From the NCBI RefSeq assembly GCF_963678975.1, contig NC_089274.1:1848001-1912000 (forward strand): a stretch of DNA of 64,000 bases, in the 5' to 3' direction. The first letter of the stretch is position 1; each line of letters begins with the position of its first letter. Positions 63,634 to 64,000 of this stretch are shown piece by piece. The notes beneath the pieces were generated by a model that was given only the letters and a program-made list of their open reading frames with translations, ran no database searches and was not told the DNA's origin. The translations under genes were made by a program, and so were the position numbers. Source of the stretch: Dysidea avara (taxonomy: Eukaryota > Porifera > Demospongiae > Dictyoceratida > Dysideidae).

Positions 63634-64000
63634 CTGAACAACATTATGTAACACAAGCAATATAGAACTCTTATAAGGATTCAAAATAACCATGCCACTT
63701 TCATCATATGATACTAACTGACCACCAATATGTACTTGAGGTGTATTTCCTACGTGGTCGTTAGTGTACATGAATAGGATATTCTGTAAAATACTCTAAT
63801 AGAGCAGTCACTCTAACAAAACAGTCAAGTGCATCTGAGAAGTGAGAATAAGAAAGTACGTACTAAACAAAATTGACAGGTATGATGGTGGTAGTTTGAT
63901 AACTTTCAGAGATATTTTCAAATTTTAGTTGTTAGCACCTTTAGAGAACTAACAAATACTGTATTGTACACCAGCTCTTCCTTTATCTGCATGTCGATTT

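Overview
This window is nuclear DNA of an animal. Genes are split by GT-AG introns, the intergenic DNA and introns are AT-rich with long (CA)n/(GT)n tracts, and many short inverted-repeat transposons are present. A Cdk5 activator (p35) gene, golgin-245, a MYO1D-type myosin and an ISL2EU-type transposon together point to a metazoan. A non-bilaterian such as a sponge is my best guess from the mix of deep conservation and NLR-type leucine-rich repeats, but the sequence alone does not prove it.

Plus strand, left part. Sixteen exons (827-14513) encode the C-terminal 725 residues of a class I myosin of the MYO1D/MYO1G type; the 5' part lies before the window. About 0.5 kb further on is an intronless Cdk5 activator p35 (15028-15801). 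Then comes an eight-exon golgin of the GOLGA4/golgin-245 type (16110-24047, 2181 residues, C-terminal GRIP domain). MYO1D and CDK5R1 are also neighbours in vertebrates.

Middle part. A complete four-exon ribosomal protein eL43 (RPL37A) gene lies on the minus strand (26463-25972). It is head-to-head, 87 bp apart, with a twelve-exon plus-strand gene (26551-38210). That gene encodes a membrane-anchored JmjC/cupin-type Fe(II)/2-oxoglutarate oxygenase of 425 residues. Downstream are an orphan first-exon-like sequence (38751), a decayed leucine-rich-repeat pseudogene (39641-40640) and a decayed duplicate of an FTSJ3 exon (about 42700-42840).

Right part, minus strand. Six exons (63633-46121) encode the C-terminal 576 residues of the rRNA methyltransferase/ribosome-assembly factor FTSJ3 (Spb1); the methyltransferase domain lies beyond the window. 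Its 9.7-kb intron holds a broken 5-kb ISL2EU-like transposon with a THAP-DDE transposase and a SWIM-YqaJ-PHD nuclease protein. This transposon sits inside older repeats and has younger repeats inside it. At least a dozen other inverted-repeat elements (MITEs) and several microsatellites fill the introns and spacers.

The genes do not form a pathway. They are housekeeping or trafficking genes: actin motor, Cdk5 activator, trans-Golgi tether, ribosomal protein, ribosome-assembly factor and a probable protein hydroxylase. Exon boundaries were set by GT/AG signals, phase consistency and similarity to known families recalled from memory. For the five spliced genes the summed exon length is divisible by three.
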